The notes below the pieces were generated by a model. It made no database searches. It was not told the origin of the DNA and saw only the letters and a list, made by a program, of their open reading frames with translations. Both the position numbers and the translations under genes were made by a program. Positions 1 to 7,019 of a stretch of 8,994 nt of DNA are shown piece by piece. The stretch is taken from contig JBLHRE010000072.1 of assembly GCA_047625765.1 (NCBI GenBank), forward strand, positions 1 through 8,994, in the 5' to 3' direction. Position 1 is the stretch's first letter; each line of letters starts with the position of its first letter. Source of the DNA: JBLHRE01 sp047625765. GTDB lineage: Bacteria; Bacteroidota; Bacteroidia; Flavobacteriales; JBLHRE01.

Positions 1-811
1 GCTGTATATTTTGTTCGCTTTTGGTGTGGGTTTTAATTTCCTCCCACAATTCCAACAGCGTATACCTATTGCCACATCCAATGTTTAAGGCTTTACCAAA
101 GGCTTTTTCGTTTGCACCTAATAATGCTAGCACATTTGCATGTACTGCATTTGCCACAAAAGTAAAATCTCTGCTTTGCAAGCCGTCTCCATGCACAATA
201 GGAACGGCATTTTCCAGTCCTGCTTTTATAAACAAGGGTATAACTGCGGCATAAGGCCCTTGCGGATTCTGACGCATTCCAAAAATATTGAAATAGCGCA
301 GACCGATAGTTTCTAATCCGTATTGCGTATAAAAAAGAGAGGCGTATGCTTCGTTATTCTTTTTAGTTAAGGCATAGGGGGATAATACTTGTCCTAGTTC
401 TCCTTCTACATTAAGCAAACTTGGGTGGTCTCCATATACCGATGAACTGGAAGCATAGACAACTCGCTTTACCTTATTCAATCTGGCTATATCAAAAACA
501 TTAAAGGTTCCTGTACTGTTTGCTTCGTGTGCAGCTAAAGGATCTTCTATCGAACGGGGCACAGAACCCAATGCCGCGTGATGACAGACGGCATTGATAC
601 CAAGCATGGCACGATTTAAAGCCGATCTATCCAAAATATCGCCTTCAATAAAAGTGACTTTCGGATTATTTACTAGGTGTTTGATATTATTTAAACTACC
701 AGTAATCAGATTATCGAATATTCGCAACTCACTTATGGCACTTTTTAGCAAAAGTGCATCTGCAATGTTAGACCCAATAAAACCTGCCCCTCCGGTAATT
801 AATATTTTCAT
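1..811 (-). CDS. wbpP: UDP-N-acetylhexosamine(uronate) C4-epimerase, WbpP/TviC-like (3' end outside window)
   Basis: This is an extended short-chain dehydrogenase/reductase that interconverts the C4 epimers of UDP-GlcNAc/GalNAc or their uronic acids, as WbpP and TviC do in O-antigen and Vi-antigen synthesis. It acts in the cytoplasm. I read 270 codons from the ATG at 811 to the left edge without a stop. Visible landmarks are the NAD-binding GGAGFIGS at residues 7-14, HHAA near 77-80, the SSS run at 121-124 followed by VYGDHP, and the catalytic pair Y146 and K150 in SPYALTK. These are followed by LRYFNIFG and PYAAVIP, and then GDGLQSRDF around 208-216. YGDHP and YAAVIP are typical of the WbpP branch rather than GalE. 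The start codon directly abuts the stop of the upstream dehydrogenase (no gap), so the two are almost certainly cotranslated. The family call is firm. The exact substrate is inferred from the neighbour. The last roughly 50-70 residues lie outside the window. Confidence 0.88.
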   Translation of the reverse strand, partial: MKILITGGAGFIGSNIADALLLKSAISELRIFDNLITGSLNNIKHLVNNPKVTFIEGDILDRSALNRAMLGINAVCHHAALGSVPRSIEDPLAAHEANSTGTFNVFDIARLNKVKRVVYASSSSVYGDHPSLLNVEGELGQVLSPYALTKKNNEAYASLFYTQYGLETIGLRYFNIFGMRQNPQGPYAAVIPLFIKAGLENAVPIVHGDGLQSRDFTFVANAVHANVLALLGANEKAFGKALNIGCGNRYTLLELWEEIKTHTKSEQNIQ

Positions 812-2062
812 TTACAATCTGGCATCAACCATTTTAGGATCCAATACTCCTTTCACATCAAACACTACACTGTTCTCTTTGATTAGATCCTTTATATTAA
901 GTGTCTCGAATTGAGTATGATTTACCGCCATAATTACGGCATCATATTTTATGGTTGGTTCTATTAAATCTAAACCGTATTCCGCTTTTACTTCTTCGGC
1001 ATTTGCCCATGGATCGTGCACATCGACCTCAATTCCAAATTGATTTAATTCTCTAATGATATCAATGGCTTTAGAATTACGTATATCTGGGCAATTCTCT
1101 TTAAAGGTAATCCCCAATAATAAGGTTCTAGTTCCTTTTACTGCGTGGTTCTTTTGGATCAATAATTTTACAACCTTATTGGCAACAAAAATCCCCATAT
1201 TATCATTCACCGATCTCCCCGATAGAATTACTTGAGGTGTATATCCCAATTCGTCTGACTTGTGTGTAAGGTAATAAGGATCTACCCCTATACAATGCCC
1301 TCCAACCAATCCTGGTCTAAAATTTAAGAAGTTCCACTTGGTGCGTGCTGCTTCTAATACTTCGCCCGTATCGATATGCATTCTGTCAAAAATCAAAGCC
1401 AATTCGTTGACAAAGGAAATGTTCACATCGCGTTGGCAATTCTCTATCACTTTAGCAGCCTCGGCCACTTTTATAGATGGAGCCTTGTGTGTTCCTGCTG
1501 TAATGATGGACTTATAAAGTTGGTCAACTCTTTCAGCAATCTCTGGTGTAGAGCCAGAGGTTACTTTCTTGATGTCTGGTAAACGGTGTTTTTTATCTCC
1601 TGGATTAATTCTTTCTGGGCTGTATCCACAAAAGAAATCTGTATTGAATTTAAGCCCACTATATTCTTCTAAAACAGGAACACAATCCTCTTCGGTACAT
1701 CCTGGATAAACGGTAGATTCATAAATAACAATATCCCCAACCTTTAAGGCTTTTCCAATACTTTGGCTAGCGGCCAATAGTGGTCTAAGATCTGGGCGTC
1801 TGTTTTTATCTATCGGTGTAGGCACCGTTACAATAAAAATAGTTGCTTTCACCAAATCTGTTAAGTCGGCACTATAGGTTAAATGCTTAATTGATTTAAG
1901 CTCCTCCGATTCAACTTCTAAGGTTCCATCAATACCGTTTCTTAATTCTTCTATGCGCTTTAAATTCACATCAAAACCGATAGTAGGAGTTTTCTTGCCA
2001 AACTCAACAGCCAAGGGCAAGCCTACATATCCTAGTCCTATAATTGCAATGGTATCCTGCAT
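812..2062 (-). CDS. tviB: UDP-GlcNAc/UDP-GalNAc 6-dehydrogenase, TviB/WbpO-like
   Basis: This NAD-dependent dehydrogenase oxidises C6 of a UDP-N-acetylhexosamine to the uronic acid (UDP-GlcNAcA or UDP-GalNAcA) by two successive hydride transfers. The protein has 416 residues, the normal length for the family. In order it shows the Rossmann motif GLGYVG at 9-14, TVPTP at 79-83, a central SPERINPGD at 148-156, and the catalytic-cysteine block GLVGGHCIGVDPYYL at 251-265 with C257. A C-terminal UDP-binding domain with GITFKENCPDIRNS follows. SPERINPGD and GGHCIGVDPYYL separate TviB/WbpO/WecC-type enzymes from UDP-glucose dehydrogenases, which carry GYGGSCFPKD. Its ATG overlaps the ugd stop by one base (TAATG), and its stop abuts the wbpP-like start. 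Together with that epimerase it forms the known WbpO-WbpP/TviB-TviC pair giving UDP-GalNAcA. WecC (UDP-ManNAc dehydrogenase) is the main alternative, but the epimerase partner argues against it. Confidence 0.92.
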   Translation of the reverse strand: MQDTIAIIGLGYVGLPLAVEFGKKTPTIGFDVNLKRIEELRNGIDGTLEVESEELKSIKHLTYSADLTDLVKATIFIVTVPTPIDKNRRPDLRPLLAASQSIGKALKVGDIVIYESTVYPGCTEEDCVPVLEEYSGLKFNTDFFCGYSPERINPGDKKHRLPDIKKVTSGSTPEIAERVDQLYKSIITAGTHKAPSIKVAEAAKVIENCQRDVNISFVNELALIFDRMHIDTGEVLEAARTKWNFLNFRPGLVGGHCIGVDPYYLTHKSDELGYTPQVILSGRSVNDNMGIFVANKVVKLLIQKNHAVKGTRTLLLGITFKENCPDIRNSKAIDIIRELNQFGIEVDVHDPWANAEEVKAEYGLDLIEPTIKYDAVIMAVNHTQFETLNIKDLIKENSVVFDVKGVLDPKMVDARL

Positions 2063-3387
2063 TATTTCTTTCCTATTTGATAATATTCAAAACCTAAATC
2101 TTTTAATGGAAATCCATTGTACTGGTTTCTCCCATCAAAAATAATTGGGTTTTTCATATTGGTTTTTAATTCTTCAAAATCTGGCGACCTAAATTCTTTC
2201 CACTCAGTAATCAACAACAAAGCATCTACTCCTTTCGTAGCATCGTATTTTCCTGTTGCATAAGTGACCTCCGAAATGCCTTTTAAATAATGCATTTTGG
2301 CTTCGGTTTCGGCCTGCGGATCGTAAGCAATAATCTTTGCTCCTCTCTCCACGAGACCTTTTATTACTTTCGTACTTGGTGCTTCTCGCATATCATCGGT
2401 CTCTGGCTTAAATGCCAATCCCCAAACACCAAAAGTTTTGCCTTTAAGGTCGTTTCCAAATCGGTCTGTTACCTTTCTGATTAAAACTTCCTTTTGCACA
2501 TCGTTTACATCCTCCACAGCCTGAATAACCTTTGGTTCGTAACCATGATCTCTAGCTGTTTTGATTAATGCCTGCACATCTTTCGGAAAACAGGAACCTC
2601 CATAACCGCAGCCTGGGTATATAAACGAATATCCAATTCTAGCATCAGAACCAATTCCTTTTCTTACCTCATTCACATCTGCTCCAACTCTTTCGCAGAT
2701 TTGAGACATTTCGTTTATGAACGATATTTTTGTTGCCAACATTGCATTGGCTGCATATTTGGTCATTTCTGCAGAGCGTATATCCATTCCCACAAAACGA
2801 TCGTTGGTTCTAAAAAATGGTGCATACAGCATTTTCATTTTGTCTAATGCTTGCGGTGTTGCTGCACCAATTACGACTCTATCTGGAGCCATAAAATCCT
2901 TAATAGCCGATCCTTCTTTTAAAAATTCGGGATTAGATACTACTTGGAAATCAAAATTAACACCTCTTAATTTTAAGGCCGATGCAATCGCTGCGCTTAC
3001 TTTATCGGCAGTTCCTACAGGCACAGTAGATTTATCTATTACCAACGATGGTTTGTTCATGAAAGTACCAATGCTTTTAGCAACACTCAAGACAAATTGC
3101 AAATCTGCTGATCCATCCTCTCCCATTGGAGTTCCCACTGCAATAAAAATATAATCCTTGTCTTTTATTCCATCCTCCAAATTTGACGAAAAGCTTAGCG
3201 TACCACTTTGCCTGTTGCGTTGCAACATTTCGTGTAATCCAGGTTCGTAAATCGGAATCCCTCCCGAGTTTAACTCATCAATTTTTGATTGATTGACATC
3301 AACACAAGTAACTTGATTGCCCATTTCGGCAAAGCATGTCCCTGAGACTAAGCCAACATATCCAGACCCAATAACTCCTATTTTCAT
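2062..3387 (-). CDS. ugd: UDP-glucose 6-dehydrogenase
   Basis: This enzyme oxidises UDP-glucose to UDP-glucuronate with two NAD+, supplying an acidic precursor for capsule or exopolysaccharide. It has 441 residues, a normal length. It carries an N-terminal Rossmann domain with GSGYVG at 7-12 and YEPGL at 47-51. Further along are VGTPMGEDGSADL at 84-96, STVPVGT at 120-126 and NPEFLKEG at 152-159. Next come the helix bearing conserved K210 and N214 (MTKYAANAML), and the catalytic GYGGSCFPKD at 261-270 with nucleophile C266. A UDP-binding C-terminal domain starts with GLAFKPETDDMREAPS. All key residues are present, so it should be active. It is the first enzyme gene after the antiterminator, 79 nt downstream of that gene's stop, and its own stop overlaps the next start by one base. 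Having two paralogous UDP-sugar dehydrogenases in tandem suggests that the product contains two different uronic acids. Confidence 0.96.
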   Translation of the reverse strand: MKIGVIGSGYVGLVSGTCFAEMGNQVTCVDVNQSKIDELNSGGIPIYEPGLHEMLQRNRQSGTLSFSSNLEDGIKDKDYIFIAVGTPMGEDGSADLQFVLSVAKSIGTFMNKPSLVIDKSTVPVGTADKVSAAIASALKLRGVNFDFQVVSNPEFLKEGSAIKDFMAPDRVVIGAATPQALDKMKMLYAPFFRTNDRFVGMDIRSAEMTKYAANAMLATKISFINEMSQICERVGADVNEVRKGIGSDARIGYSFIYPGCGYGGSCFPKDVQALIKTARDHGYEPKVIQAVEDVNDVQKEVLIRKVTDRFGNDLKGKTFGVWGLAFKPETDDMREAPSTKVIKGLVERGAKIIAYDPQAETEAKMHYLKGISEVTYATGKYDATKGVDALLLITEWKEFRSPDFEELKTNMKNPIIFDGRNQYNGFPLKDLGFEYYQIGKK

Positions 3388-3466
3388 AACATTTCGATAT
3401 GGCTCCGCCCCCTCAGTCCCATCATTTCAAGAAACCAAGCAGGGCAGCATTTCACAAGGCTATCAC
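3388..3466 (-). promoter_or_regulatory. upxY-ugd intergenic leader with a GC-rich ops-like motif and a weak internal promoter
   Basis: This 79-nt gap is the longest one inside the operon. On the minus strand I see a possible promoter at its upstream end: TTG (3481-3483, inside the upxY-like gene), an 18-nt spacer, and TAGCCTTG (3455-3462). The latter matches TAnnTTTG except for one C. Just before the ugd start lies a GC-rich run, GGGGGCGGAGCC (3401-3412), which stands out in this AT-rich DNA. It resembles the enterobacterial ops core GGCGGTAGC with one base missing. Because the gene just upstream encodes a NusG-family factor, this could be a pausing or recruitment site. Both calls rest on inspection by eye only. 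Confidence 0.25.
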
Positions 3467-3961
3467 CTAATAAATCTTTACAATCTGATATGCAGGTAAT
3501 TGCACTTTTATTATTTGATCTAAGGCCTCTAATTTAATCACAAAACGCGATTGACCAGATTTCTCAATTAATTCTCCTTTTAACCCTTTTAAGGGCCCTC
3601 CAACAACTTCAACCTCCACCCCTAATTCCAAATCCCCTGCTCCTATCTCCAATAACAATTCTGATGCTTCAAATCTCCGAATCAATGCTATTTCTTTTTC
3701 TGAAACTGTAGCTAGTTCTTGCCCAATTTTAACAGCGGTTACCACCTCTGAATAATGGTAAAAACTGGGCAAATCAGATTGATTTGTAAATACAAAAACG
3801 TAAGATGGAAACATGGGTACCTGTACTTTTTTAACTCTATCGGACCATTTCCTATAATCTACCCTTAATGGCAAGTAACATTGTAAACCATCTTTATCCA
3901 AAGCTTCTTTTAATTTCTTTTCAGAACGCGATCTCACATAAAGTACAAACCAATATTTCAT
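3467..3961 (-). CDS. NusG-like transcription antiterminator, UpxY family
   Basis: This is a specialised NusG paralogue that would ride on RNA polymerase and prevent early termination in the long polysaccharide operon it heads; UpxY proteins do this in Bacteroides capsule loci. The protein is 164 residues long. Residues 1 to about 100 form an NGN domain: the opening WFVLYVRSRSEKKLKEAL, then CYLPL at 28-32 and VPMFPSYVFVF at 48-58. The C-terminal part has a KOW motif, VEVVGGPLKGLKGEL at 117-131. Housekeeping NusG is usually longer and sits beside rpl genes; this one lies five bases downstream of cysQ and 79 nt upstream of ugd, which fits the specialised type. The start is the only ATG near the junction and gives a full NGN domain. 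Target specificity cannot be read from the sequence. Confidence 0.88.
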   Translation of the reverse strand: MKYWFVLYVRSRSEKKLKEALDKDGLQCYLPLRVDYRKWSDRVKKVQVPMFPSYVFVFTNQSDLPSFYHYSEVVTAVKIGQELATVSEKEIALIRRFEASELLLEIGAGDLELGVEVEVVGGPLKGLKGELIEKSGQSRFVIKLEALDQIIKVQLPAYQIVKIY

Positions 3962-3966
3962 GATTT

Positions 3967-4776
3967 TTAATGCTCAAGTCTTTCTCTTGCCACCAAAAAC
4001 CATGGATTTAGCAAATTTTCTTTGTTATAAGTTAATGGGGTTTTAGAATCGTACTGAAATACATTACATCCAGCATATTTACACACCGCATGTCCTGCTG
4101 CTGTATCCCATTCCATTGTTGGGGCAAATCTAGGATACACATCGGCAGCTCCTTCTGCTACCATACACAACTTTAATGAACTTCCTTTTGATAATATCTG
4201 AACGCGCCCATGCTCTTCATTCAACACATCAAAATAAGCCTGTGTTTCTGCTGAGGCATGTGAACGAGATCCAACAGCAACAAAAACATCTCTTTCCTTA
4301 TAAACATCCAATGGCATTAGCTCTGCTTTCTCCCAAACGATATCAACTTCTTCCATTACGGAACTCATCTTAGCCGCAGCCATTCCTTCACAACCATAGT
4401 ATAATTCGCCTGAAACAGGCACATAAACTACCCCTAATACTGGGCTACCATTTTCGATAAGCGCTACATTTACTGTAAACTCACCATTTCTTTTTACAAA
4501 CTCTTTGGTGCCATCTAATGGATCTACCACCCACAATTTGGCCCAAGATGCTCTTTCTTCGAAATCCATATGTTTCCCTTCTTCACTAAGAACAGGAATT
4601 GCAGTAATCGCTAAATCGGCTACAATAATGTCATGCGATTCTTGATCTGCCAAAGTCAATGGAGACTGATCTTCCTTTTGCTCTACAGCAAAATCGGTGG
4701 CATATATTTTCCGAATGGCTATTCCACCCTTAACAGCCGCTTTAACGGCTACTTTTAACAGTTCTTGTACCTGCAT
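3967..4776 (-). CDS. cysQ: 3'(2'),5'-bisphosphate nucleotidase CysQ
   Basis: This is a magnesium-dependent phosphatase of the inositol-monophosphatase superfamily that converts PAP to AMP. PAP accumulates when PAPS is used by sulfotransferases or PAPS reductase. The protein has 269 residues. It shows SPLTLAD at 38-44, the metal-binding EE at 65-66 in LSEEGK, and the signature DPLDGTKEF at 85-93 with metal ligands D85 and D88. GSRSH follows at 169-173, and the C-terminal WDTAAGHA at 223-230 has D224. DGTKEF rather than the DGTxNF of ordinary inositol monophosphatases marks the CysQ branch. It is the first gene of the minus-strand operon, behind its own TAnnTTTG promoter, and is separated from the antiterminator gene by five bases. 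Its place at the head of a polysaccharide operon, opposite cysC and cysDN, links PAPS turnover to that polysaccharide (inference). Confidence 0.95.
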   Translation of the reverse strand: MQVQELLKVAVKAAVKGGIAIRKIYATDFAVEQKEDQSPLTLADQESHDIIVADLAITAIPVLSEEGKHMDFEERASWAKLWVVDPLDGTKEFVKRNGEFTVNVALIENGSPVLGVVYVPVSGELYYGCEGMAAAKMSSVMEEVDIVWEKAELMPLDVYKERDVFVAVGSRSHASAETQAYFDVLNEEHGRVQILSKGSSLKLCMVAEGAADVYPRFAPTMEWDTAAGHAVCKYAGCNVFQYDSKTPLTYNKENLLNPWFLVARERLEH

Positions 4777-5450
4777 TTTAAGCGTTTTGGTCTAAGGCAA
4801 ACTTACACTATTAATAATTTTCATCCAACGCTTTGAAAGCAATCGTTATAGACGGAAATTTTTTTATTGAAGCCCTATTATTTAGTCTTACTAAATAGCA
4901 TAATTAAGGGATACTTTCCATTTTCTAATATGAATTTTGCCTCAATTTAATTTTGTAAATATTCGCTGATTTTGTGTGAACCGAATAAATTAGGCCTTTA
5001 GTTTCTTTATGAGGCTGCTTAATAATCCTCATTATCAAAATATTTCTTTGCTAATTGAAAATACTCATAAGATGAAGTTGGGCTTTCCTTCAAGGATGTT
5101 TTTTTTGATAGCCTTTCTTTTGTTTTTTATTATTCTCTTCACGGAAACTTTCACCACCACAAAACCGAACATTCTAGCAACCATTTATTTAACCCTAAGA
5201 CCCTGACTTAATCAGTACTAATTTTACAATTTAGATAAAGCTCTTTCAATTGCTGGCTCTGGGCACAAGGCTACCTACTTAAGCCCTTTTAGCTCTTGCC
5301 GCCAAGAGAATCCACTCGATAGAATTTATACAACAATTCATTTTTGTATTAGCGATTATTCATATCGAACTAAAAACAACTTACAATTCTACTTTAGAGA
5401 GGATTAAACAACTACATCAAGTAACATACAAAAGTAAGGACTTGAAATAT
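4777..5450. other. 674-nt stretch without a recognisable gene
   Basis: This very AT-rich stretch lies between the cysQ start and the end of the methyltransferase gene. It contains the cysQ promoter (4798-4828). It also has an 8-bp perfect hairpin, TATTTAGT-ctt-ACTAAATA (4879-4897), with no U-tract on either side, and a 6-bp hairpin, CTCTTG-CCGC-CAAGAG (5293-5308). A plus-strand TAATTTTG (4948-4955) could act as a -7 element. A plus-strand frame at 5009-5206 would give 65 residues with one hydrophobic stretch (about residues 30-44, MFFLIAFLLFFIILF); I do not recognise it and it lacks a convincing start context. On the minus strand only short frames broken by stops appear. I see no RNA gene. 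It may be a decayed gene region, but I cannot name a parent. Confidence 0.5.
4798..4828 (-). promoter_or_regulatory. Promoter of the cysQ-upxY-ugd-tviB-wbpP operon
   Basis: On the minus strand the -7 element TAAGTTTG (4798-4805) fits the Bacteroidota consensus TAnnTTTG exactly. A TTG (4826-4828) lies 20 nt upstream of it, within the usual spacing for the -33 element. The -7 element ends 21 nt before the cysQ ATG, giving a short leader with no clear Shine-Dalgarno sequence, normal for the phylum. This is the only good promoter I find for the whole left-hand operon. Confidence 0.65.
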
Positions 5451-6163
5451 TTACTTAGCCATTACTAGCAAGGAAAATCCTCCAAGTGTTTTTGCGGCAA
5501 AATCTTTGTTAATCAAAAAGAGAATTTTCCTTGGGAAATAAGCCAACTTAGCTAGAAAGGTTTTTCTAGGTAAATCCAATGCACCTGCTGTATAAAACCA
5601 GTCAACAATTTCATAACCCGAATCTCTTAAGGTTGCCAAGGCTGTTTCTTTTGTAAAGTAATGCAAATGGCCAACTGTCCCCCTCCCGTGCACTAACATG
5701 TTTCTAAGAATTGCTTGAATAGTGATATCCAATGGAATGTGGAAAATTGTATAATTCGCTTTGCTCTTGCAAGCTCGTAAAACCCCAAATAATCATCAAC
5801 ATGCTCAAACACATCCATCATAAGTAGCAAGTCTGCCTCAAGCTCTAGTTGGGTTAAATCATCATGAATAAAAGACAAGCGCTCTTTTGTTTTTTCCTTA
5901 GCCAATTGTATTGCATCCGAAGAAATATCATAGCCTGTAAAAGTCGTTTCTGCAGGCATTTTATGATGCAATTGATTTAATATTTCACCCGCCCCACAAC
6001 CGACCTCCACAACAGATAACGAAGGAATAGAATTCCTTCTGAGCATCTGAAGAGTCTGCTTTGCTTTCCACGCTGAATCCTCAGTGTGCCACGTTGGGTT
6101 ATTGCTCAAATATTCACCATTTTCATTCGTATAAATACTCCCAACTTTATTGGTACTCCCCAT
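5451..6163 (-). pseudogene. Class I SAM-dependent methyltransferase, interrupted by a one-base frameshift
   Basis: The gene reads in one frame from the ATG at 6163 to about F128 (5780) and then continues in the next frame to the stop at 5451-5453. The first frame holds the class I fold: NPTWHTEDS at 22-30, SAM motif I VEVGCGAG at 52-59, YDIS at 78-81 and MDVFEHVDDYLG at 116-127. The second frame continues it with LRACKSKANYTIFHIPLD, then VHGRGTVGHLHYFT, and a tail ending LLVMAK. One extra T in the T-run 5779-5782 (after GGGG) would give GFLR at the joint and a continuous 237-residue protein. It belongs to a methyltransferase type often found beside glycosyltransferases; the acceptor is unknown. 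Left as it is, translation yields a truncated protein ending in 28 foreign residues. Explanations are a recent one-base deletion, a sequencing error in the homopolymer, or ribosomal slippage at T TTG GGG (5783-5789). It stands alone between the polysaccharide and cys operons. Confidence 0.85.
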
Positions 6164-6182
6164 ATCTTTATATTATAAAGAT
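6164..6182 (-). promoter_or_regulatory. Perfect 9+1+9 palindrome filling the methyltransferase leader
   Basis: The bases form ATCTTTATA, a central T, and TATAAAGAT, an exact inverted repeat. It occupies all the space between the -7 element (6183-6190) and the ATG (6161-6163), so it would lie over the transcription start and the ribosome entry region. It could be an operator or a weak leader hairpin. It is entirely AT-rich apart from one G:C pair per arm, so chance is also possible. Confidence 0.4.
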
Positions 6183-6190
6183 CAAATCTA
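6183..6190 (-). promoter_or_regulatory. -7 promoter element of the methyltransferase gene
   Basis: On the minus strand TAGATTTG matches TAnnTTTG exactly and ends 19 nt before the ATG at 6163. No clear TTG is present at the -33 position (around 6208-6214 I see only TGT), so the promoter may be weak or depend on an activator. Confidence 0.5.
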
Positions 6191-6394
6191 AACTAGATTT
6201 ATTATAATTGACATTTATTAAAAAAGATATCGAATATAATTTCAGCCTCTCCACAACTCTTTTTCCTACAGAATTGGATCTCTCAAACAACACCAATTAC
6301 CACAATGTTGCCGCGAACTTTTGCCCATTCTCTCATTAAGCCAAAGTCTATAAAAAGGAATTTTAAGCGGTTTCATAAAACCCTTCTTTTTGAT

Positions 6395-6402
6395 TAGTTT
6401 TG
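6395..6402 (+). promoter_or_regulatory. -7 promoter element of the cysCDN operon
   Basis: TAGTTTTG matches TAnnTTTG exactly. A TTT (6371-6373) lies 21 nt upstream as a poor -33 candidate. The ATG of cysC begins only 11 nt after the element, so the message probably has a leader of just a few bases or is leaderless. The promoter faces away from the methyltransferase promoter, and the two -7 elements are about 200 nt apart. I could not identify a known sulfur-responsive operator between them. Confidence 0.6.
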
Positions 6403-6413
6403 CAAGCTGAAAA

Positions 6414-7013
6414 ATGAAGAAGGAAAACAACATACATCCTACTTTCGATCAGCTTCTTACTCGAAATCAAAAAGAAGCTTTATTGAAACAAAAATCCAAA
6501 GTAATTTGGCTTACTGGGCTATCTGGTTCTGGCAAAACAACAGTGGCCAATGCCTTCGAAAGAAAACTCTTTCAAGAAGGTTTTTTCACGAATATATTGG
6601 ATGGCGACAACATTAGAACCGGCATCAACAATAACCTTGGTTTTAGCGAAGAAGACCGCATAGAGAACATTAGACGAATAGCAGAAGTTGCTAAACTTTT
6701 TATGGATTCTGGAGTCATTACTATTTGCTGCTTCGTAAGCCCTACAAAAGAAATTCGAGAACAGGCCAAAAGTATTGTTGGAACCAATGATTTTATTGAG
6801 GTCTTTGTAAACACGCCTATTGCTATTTGCGAACAAAGAGATGTAAAAGGATTGTATGCCAAGGCTAGAAAAGGTGAAATTAAAAACTTTACGGGTATTG
6901 ATGCTCCTTTCGAGGCTCCCACAGAAAACTTCATTGACTTGAAAACTGAAAACCAAACTATCGCGCAAACAGCCGATAACTTGTACCGAAATATAATTGC
7001 ACACCTCAAATAA
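6414..7013 (+). CDS. cysC: Adenylylsulfate (APS) kinase
   Basis: CysC phosphorylates APS with ATP to give PAPS, the sulfate donor for sulfotransferases and the substrate of PAPS reductase. The protein has 199 residues, the usual length of a stand-alone enzyme. It has the Walker A loop GLSGSGKT at 35-42, the family motif DGDNIR at 63-68, and LGFSEEDRIENIRR at 75-88. FVSP at 107-110 places a serine at 109, the position of the phosphoserine known in E. coli CysC. The lid region RDVKGLYAKARKGEIKNFTG lies at 142-161, followed by IDAPFE. The ATG at 6414 follows a TAnnTTTG element closely; no upstream start is available in this frame. It is the first gene of cysC-cysD-cysN, with cysD starting six bases after its stop. 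All catalytic motifs are intact. Because PAPS is made, the operon serves sulfation, PAPS-dependent assimilation, or both. Confidence 0.97.
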   Translation: MKKENNIHPTFDQLLTRNQKEALLKQKSKVIWLTGLSGSGKTTVANAFERKLFQEGFFTNILDGDNIRTGINNNLGFSEEDRIENIRRIAEVAKLFMDSGVITICCFVSPTKEIREQAKSIVGTNDFIEVFVNTPIAICEQRDVKGLYAKARKGEIKNFTGIDAPFEAPTENFIDLKTENQTIAQTADNLYRNIIAHLK

Positions 7014-7019
7014 TATTTG

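Noticed and set aside
2717..3154. Plus-strand frame of 145 residues opposite ugd
   Set aside because: It is antisense to the catalytic region of ugd, shows no recognisable motif, and is explained by codon bias of the real gene.
5009..5206. Plus-strand frame of 65 residues with one hydrophobic segment
   Set aside because: It might be a small membrane protein, but the AT-rich composition alone produces F/L/I runs and there is no supporting start context or neighbour. It is mentioned only in the gap entry.
3453..5273. The shared 10-mer CACAAGGCTA at 3453-3462 and 5264-5273 as a dispersed repeat
   Set aside because: The match does not extend beyond ten bases, which is expected by chance in 9 kb.
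5293..5308. CTCTTG-CCGC-CAAGAG hairpin as terminator of the methyltransferase gene
   Set aside because: The stem is only 6 bp and is not followed by a T-run on either strand.
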